Below, in pieces: positions 5,170-6,394 of a DNA stretch of 6,394 nt. A program made the translations under genes and the position numbers. Source of the stretch: Ga0077554 sp046590885 (GTDB lineage Bacteria; Pseudomonadota; Gammaproteobacteria; Ga0077554; Ga007554); contig JBKJTS010000269.1 in the NCBI GenBank assembly GCA_046590885.1, positions 1-6,394 on the forward strand. The letters run 5' to 3'. Position 1 is the first letter of the stretch. Each line of letters begins with the position of its first letter. The notes below the pieces were generated by a model that was not told the origin of the DNA, did not search any database, and was given only the letters and a program-made list of their open reading frames with translations.

Positions 5170-6394
5170 ATGAAACAATACATCGAAAAAATTCTCAAGG
5201 CGCGCGTTTACGACGTGGCGCAACAAACCCCGCTGGATCTGATGCGCAATCTGTCGCAGCGCTTGAATAACCATGTGATGCTCAAGCGCGAAGATCTGCA
5301 GCCGGTATTTTCGTTCAAGCTGCGCGGTGCGTATAACAAAATCGTTAATCTGCCTCCAGACATTGCCAAAAAAGGCGTGATCACCGCTTCAGCGGGTAAT
5401 CATGCCCAGGGCGTGGCGCTGGCAGCCAGCAAGTTGGGGATTCGGTCGCTGATTGTCATGCCGCGCACCACGCCGGACATCAAGGTGGCCTCGGTGCGCA
5501 ATCTGGGCGGCACCATTACGTTGCATGGCGACACCTATGATGAGGCGTATCAGCATGCCGTGATACTTGCTGAACAGAACGGCATGACGTTTGTACATCC
5601 GTATGATGACCCGGACGTGATCGCTGGCCAAGGCACGGTGGCAATGGAGATATTGCGCCAGCATACCGATCCGTTGCACGCGATTTTTGTGCCGGTGGGT
5701 GGCGGAGGCTTGATTGCGGGCGTGGCGGTGTATGTTAAATACCTGTGGCCCGAAATTAAGGTGATTGGTGTAGAGCCTGAAGATGCCGCCAGCATGCATG
5801 ACGCCCTGCGTAGCGGTGAACGCACGGTGCTTAACCACGTCGGCATTTTTGCCGACGGAGTGGCGGTGAAGCAGGCGGGTAAAGAGCCCTTCCGCATTGC
5901 ACAGCTTTATGTCGATGAAATCATTCTGGTGAACACCGATGAGATCTGCGCGGCCATCAAAGACATATTTGATGATACCCGTTCGATTGCCGAACCCGCA
6001 GGCGCACTGGGCGTGGCGGGGCTCAAAAAATACATTGAGCGCGAAGGCGTCACGGCGCAACGTATGGTGGCGATTGATAGCGGCGCCAATATGAACTTTG
6101 GGCGTTTACGCCATGTCGCCGAGCGCGCCGAAGTCGGCGAACGGCACGAAGCCATCCTGGCGGTGACTATTCCTGAACGTCCGGGTAGTTTTGGTGAGTT
6201 TTGCCATGTGATCGGCGACCGCAGCATCACCGAGTTTAATTACCGCTATGCCGACGTGCGGGGATGCACTAGTGTCGCGGGAGGCACGACTGCATGGATG
6301 CAGGAGGTAGAGCAACGCAGGGAGCGGTTGCCGAGGACGCCGGGAGCGACCGACGCGGCCACCGCCCATGTGTTTGTCGGCATCAAGCTGACAC
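5170..6394 (+). CDS. ilvA: Biosynthetic threonine dehydratase (deaminase), partial, with an in-frame insertion
   Basis: IlvA converts threonine to 2-oxobutyrate and ammonia with PLP, the first step of isoleucine synthesis. The frame is open to the right edge: 408 codons of an enzyme of about 500 residues. The catalytic domain shows F-K-L-R-G-A-Y with the PLP lysine Lys50, S-A-G-N-H-A-Q-G (74-81), the phosphate-binding loop P-V-G-G-G-G-L-I-A-G (175-184), and D-S-G-A-N-M-N-F (303-310). The first ACT-like regulatory domain, which in the biosynthetic form responds to isoleucine and valine, begins near A-I-L-A-V-T-I-P-E-R-P-G-S-F. After Y-R-Y-A-D the protein carries about 33 residues foreign to the family (363-395), then resumes with A-A-T-A-H-V-F-V-G-I-K-L. 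An in-frame TAG at 5164-5166 fixes the start at 5170. The gene diverges from rpiA. The C-terminus is outside the window. Confidence 0.96.
   Translation, partial: MKQYIEKILKARVYDVAQQTPLDLMRNLSQRLNNHVMLKREDLQPVFSFKLRGAYNKIVNLPPDIAKKGVITASAGNHAQGVALAASKLGIRSLIVMPRTTPDIKVASVRNLGGTITLHGDTYDEAYQHAVILAEQNGMTFVHPYDDPDVIAGQGTVAMEILRQHTDPLHAIFVPVGGGGLIAGVAVYVKYLWPEIKVIGVEPEDAASMHDALRSGERTVLNHVGIFADGVAVKQAGKEPFRIAQLYVDEIILVNTDEICAAIKDIFDDTRSIAEPAGALGVAGLKKYIEREGVTAQRMVAIDSGANMNFGRLRHVAERAEVGERHEAILAVTIPERPGSFGEFCHVIGDRSITEFNYRYADVRGCTSVAGGTTAWMQEVEQRRERLPRTPGATDAATAHVFVGIKLT
6251..6355 (+). mobile_element. 99-base palindromic element inserted in frame in ilvA
   Basis: The 6-base sequence CCGACG occurs at 6251-6256 and again at 6350-6355, exactly 99 bases apart. 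Deleting one copy with the sequence between joins Y-R-Y-A-D directly to A-A-T-A-H-V-F-V-G, which is how the ACT-like domain normally reads. The insert holds TGCAT-GG-ATGCA (6291-6302), GTCG/CGAC arms (6274-6277 and 6287-6290), an imperfect GCAACGC / GCGGTTGC hairpin (6312-6331), and a repeated CGC(A/C)GGGAGCG (6316-6326 and 6338-6348). It has no stop in the ilvA frame and adds 33 mostly polar, Arg/Gly/Thr-rich residues. It behaves like the small in-frame palindromic elements known from Rickettsia (RPE), but I do not recognise its family. It is too short to encode a transposase. Confidence 0.75.

Noticed and set aside
5389..6060. Leftward 223-codon open frame
   Set aside because: Antisense to ilvA, whose catalytic motifs are clear across the same bases.
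6256..6358. Sequencing or assembly error as the cause of the odd ilvA segment
   Set aside because: The segment is exactly 99 bases, keeps the frame, has internal palindromes and is flanked by a 6-base direct repeat, which fits insertion of an element better than random error; a chimeric read cannot be excluded fully.

Overview
The window looks like a stretch of proteobacterial chromosome, probably beta- or gammaproteobacterial. The MnmG, RpiA and IlvA proteins all read closely like those groups' versions, and rpiA and ilvA stand back to back, an arrangement I recall from that lineage. No species call is possible from the sequence alone.

Layout: (1) Positions 1-162 hold the start of a leftward gene for a membrane-anchored or exported protein that runs off the left edge. 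(2) An upstream region with a possible extended -10 leads into full-length rightward mnmG (459-2348), a tRNA wobble-uridine modification enzyme. (3) From 2349 to 3008 there is no intact gene. It holds a decayed C-terminal piece of an IS630-family transposase (2522-2798) and two perfect hairpin repeats with T- or A-rich loops (2880-2907 and 2963-2988). (4) A leftward gene (3009-4289) encodes a 426-residue protein that I read as an N-terminal DACNV-like sensor region followed by a diadenylate-cyclase (DisA_N/DAC) fold domain. It carries a D-G-C version of the DGA motif and an intact G-T-R-H-R motif. A partial copy of the second hairpin repeat lies on its other side (4361-4379). (5) Leftward rpiA (4406-5068) and rightward ilvA (5170 to the right edge) diverge from a 101-base region with an inverted repeat close to the ilvA start.

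The two most notable observations are the DAC-like protein, a possible cyclic-nucleotide synthase or sensor sitting among mobile debris, and a 99-base in-frame insertion inside ilvA. The insertion is bounded by a 6-base direct repeat and contains hairpins. Removing it restores a canonical ACT-like domain sequence, so a small palindromic element appears to have been exapted as a 33-residue protein insert.

The housekeeping genes are metabolically separate: tRNA modification, pentose phosphate pathway and isoleucine synthesis. The 2349-4400 segment looks like an accessory insertion between mnmG and rpiA. rsmG (gidB), which commonly follows mnmG, is not found there.
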